Assembly (NCBI GenBank): GCA_900549295.1
Contig: URNG01000139.1
Coordinates: 1-6,684 of the forward strand
Direction: 5' to 3'
Source: an uncultured Rhodocyclaceae bacterium
GTDB lineage: Bacteria > Pseudomonadota > Gammaproteobacteria > Burkholderiales > Rhodocyclaceae
Length of the DNA: 6,684 nucleotides
A program made the translations under genes and the position numbers. Numbering within the stretch: the first letter of the stretch is position 1; the number at the start of each line of letters is the position of its first letter. Below the pieces are notes generated by a model that was not told the origin of the DNA, did no database searches, and saw only the letters and a list, made by a program, of their open reading frames with translations. This document shows positions 6,439 to 6,684 of this stretch, one piece after another.

Positions 6439-6684
6439 TCACTCAGGTTCGGCAAGACGCAAGGCGGCGGCGAGCCGCGCCCGGCGGGGGGGAGGACATG
6501 AGGAACACCCCAGCCGATCCCGTCCGCGTCCACCAGCTCCGGGAACTCCGTGTGCAGCTCCGAAAAGTCCGTCTGGAGCTGCCATTCCTTGCCCGGCGCA
6601 CGCTTCCCGTCCTCCGGCACACTGCACCATGCGCAGAGCGCGCGGCGGGCGTAGTCGATCCGATCGTGGGAATCACCCGAAATG
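6439..6684 (-). CDS. Unrecognised protein, 3' end only, with an apparent frameshift at a C7 run
   Basis: From 6683 the minus-strand frame reading ISGDSHDRIDYARRALCAWC... and later TDFSELHTEFPELVDADGIG looks coding: mixed amino acids, G or C mostly in third positions. It has no stop before it would cross the whole lipoprotein gene in the wrong frame, to about 5670. At 6492-6486 there is a run of seven C. One extra C there would move reading into a frame ending RRARLAAALRLAEPE and a TGA at 6441-6439, eight bases before the lipoprotein ATG, which is typical operon spacing. So this is either a gene carrying a frameshift (real or from sequencing) or a gene ending elsewhere by another route. About 81 residues are visible; no family recognised. 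It does not look like the DUF4810 partner of GNA1162. Confidence 0.4.

Noticed and set aside
5670..6620. Minus-strand open frame of 316 codons spanning the lipoprotein gene
   Set aside because: Only its first part (right of about 6486) looks coding. The rest is an Arg/Pro/His-rich shadow of the lipoprotein gene, so the frame is better explained by a break at the C7 run.

Overview
The window is GC-rich proteobacterial DNA. Its protein families (FHA/CdiA-type two-partner secretion, GNA1162-like lipoprotein) and codon use, with almost all third positions G or C, suggest a betaproteobacterium; this is inference and no genus can be named. Every gene I can support is on the minus strand, so the biological order runs from right to left.

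Layout in the direction of transcription: (1) 6684-6439, the 3' part of an unrecognised gene whose reading frame seems to break at a run of seven C. (2) 6430-5738, a complete 230-residue lipoprotein of the GNA1162 (DUF799) family, followed at once by a hairpin. (3) About 5703-5479, a markedly AT-rich intergenic stretch that probably holds the promoter of the next operon. (4) 5478-3718, a complete 586-residue outer-membrane TpsB transporter (FhaC/ShlB/HecB family). (5) 3700 to the left edge, the first 1233 codons of a giant TpsA exoprotein (FHA/HecA/CdiA type). It has an ESPR-type long signal peptide, a TPS domain with a CxxC motif, and FHA-type beta-helix repeats that include an almost exact 753-bp (251-residue) tandem duplication.

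The last two genes form a standard two-partner secretion operon, 17 bp apart. TpsA crosses the inner membrane through Sec, its TPS domain is recognised in the periplasm by the TpsB POTRA domains, and the protein is threaded through the TpsB barrel to fold as a beta-helix at the cell surface. Whether TpsA is an adhesin, a haemolysin or a contact-dependent inhibition toxin cannot be decided, because its C-terminus is outside the window. The lipoprotein is probably a separate transcription unit.

The long plus-strand open frames opposite tpsA, including one of 875 codons at 2-2629, are antisense shadows of its codon bias. I see no RNA gene, insertion sequence, CRISPR array or clearly undescribed system. 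The points most worth checking are the duplicated repeat block, the C-run frameshift and the missing toxin or adhesin tip.
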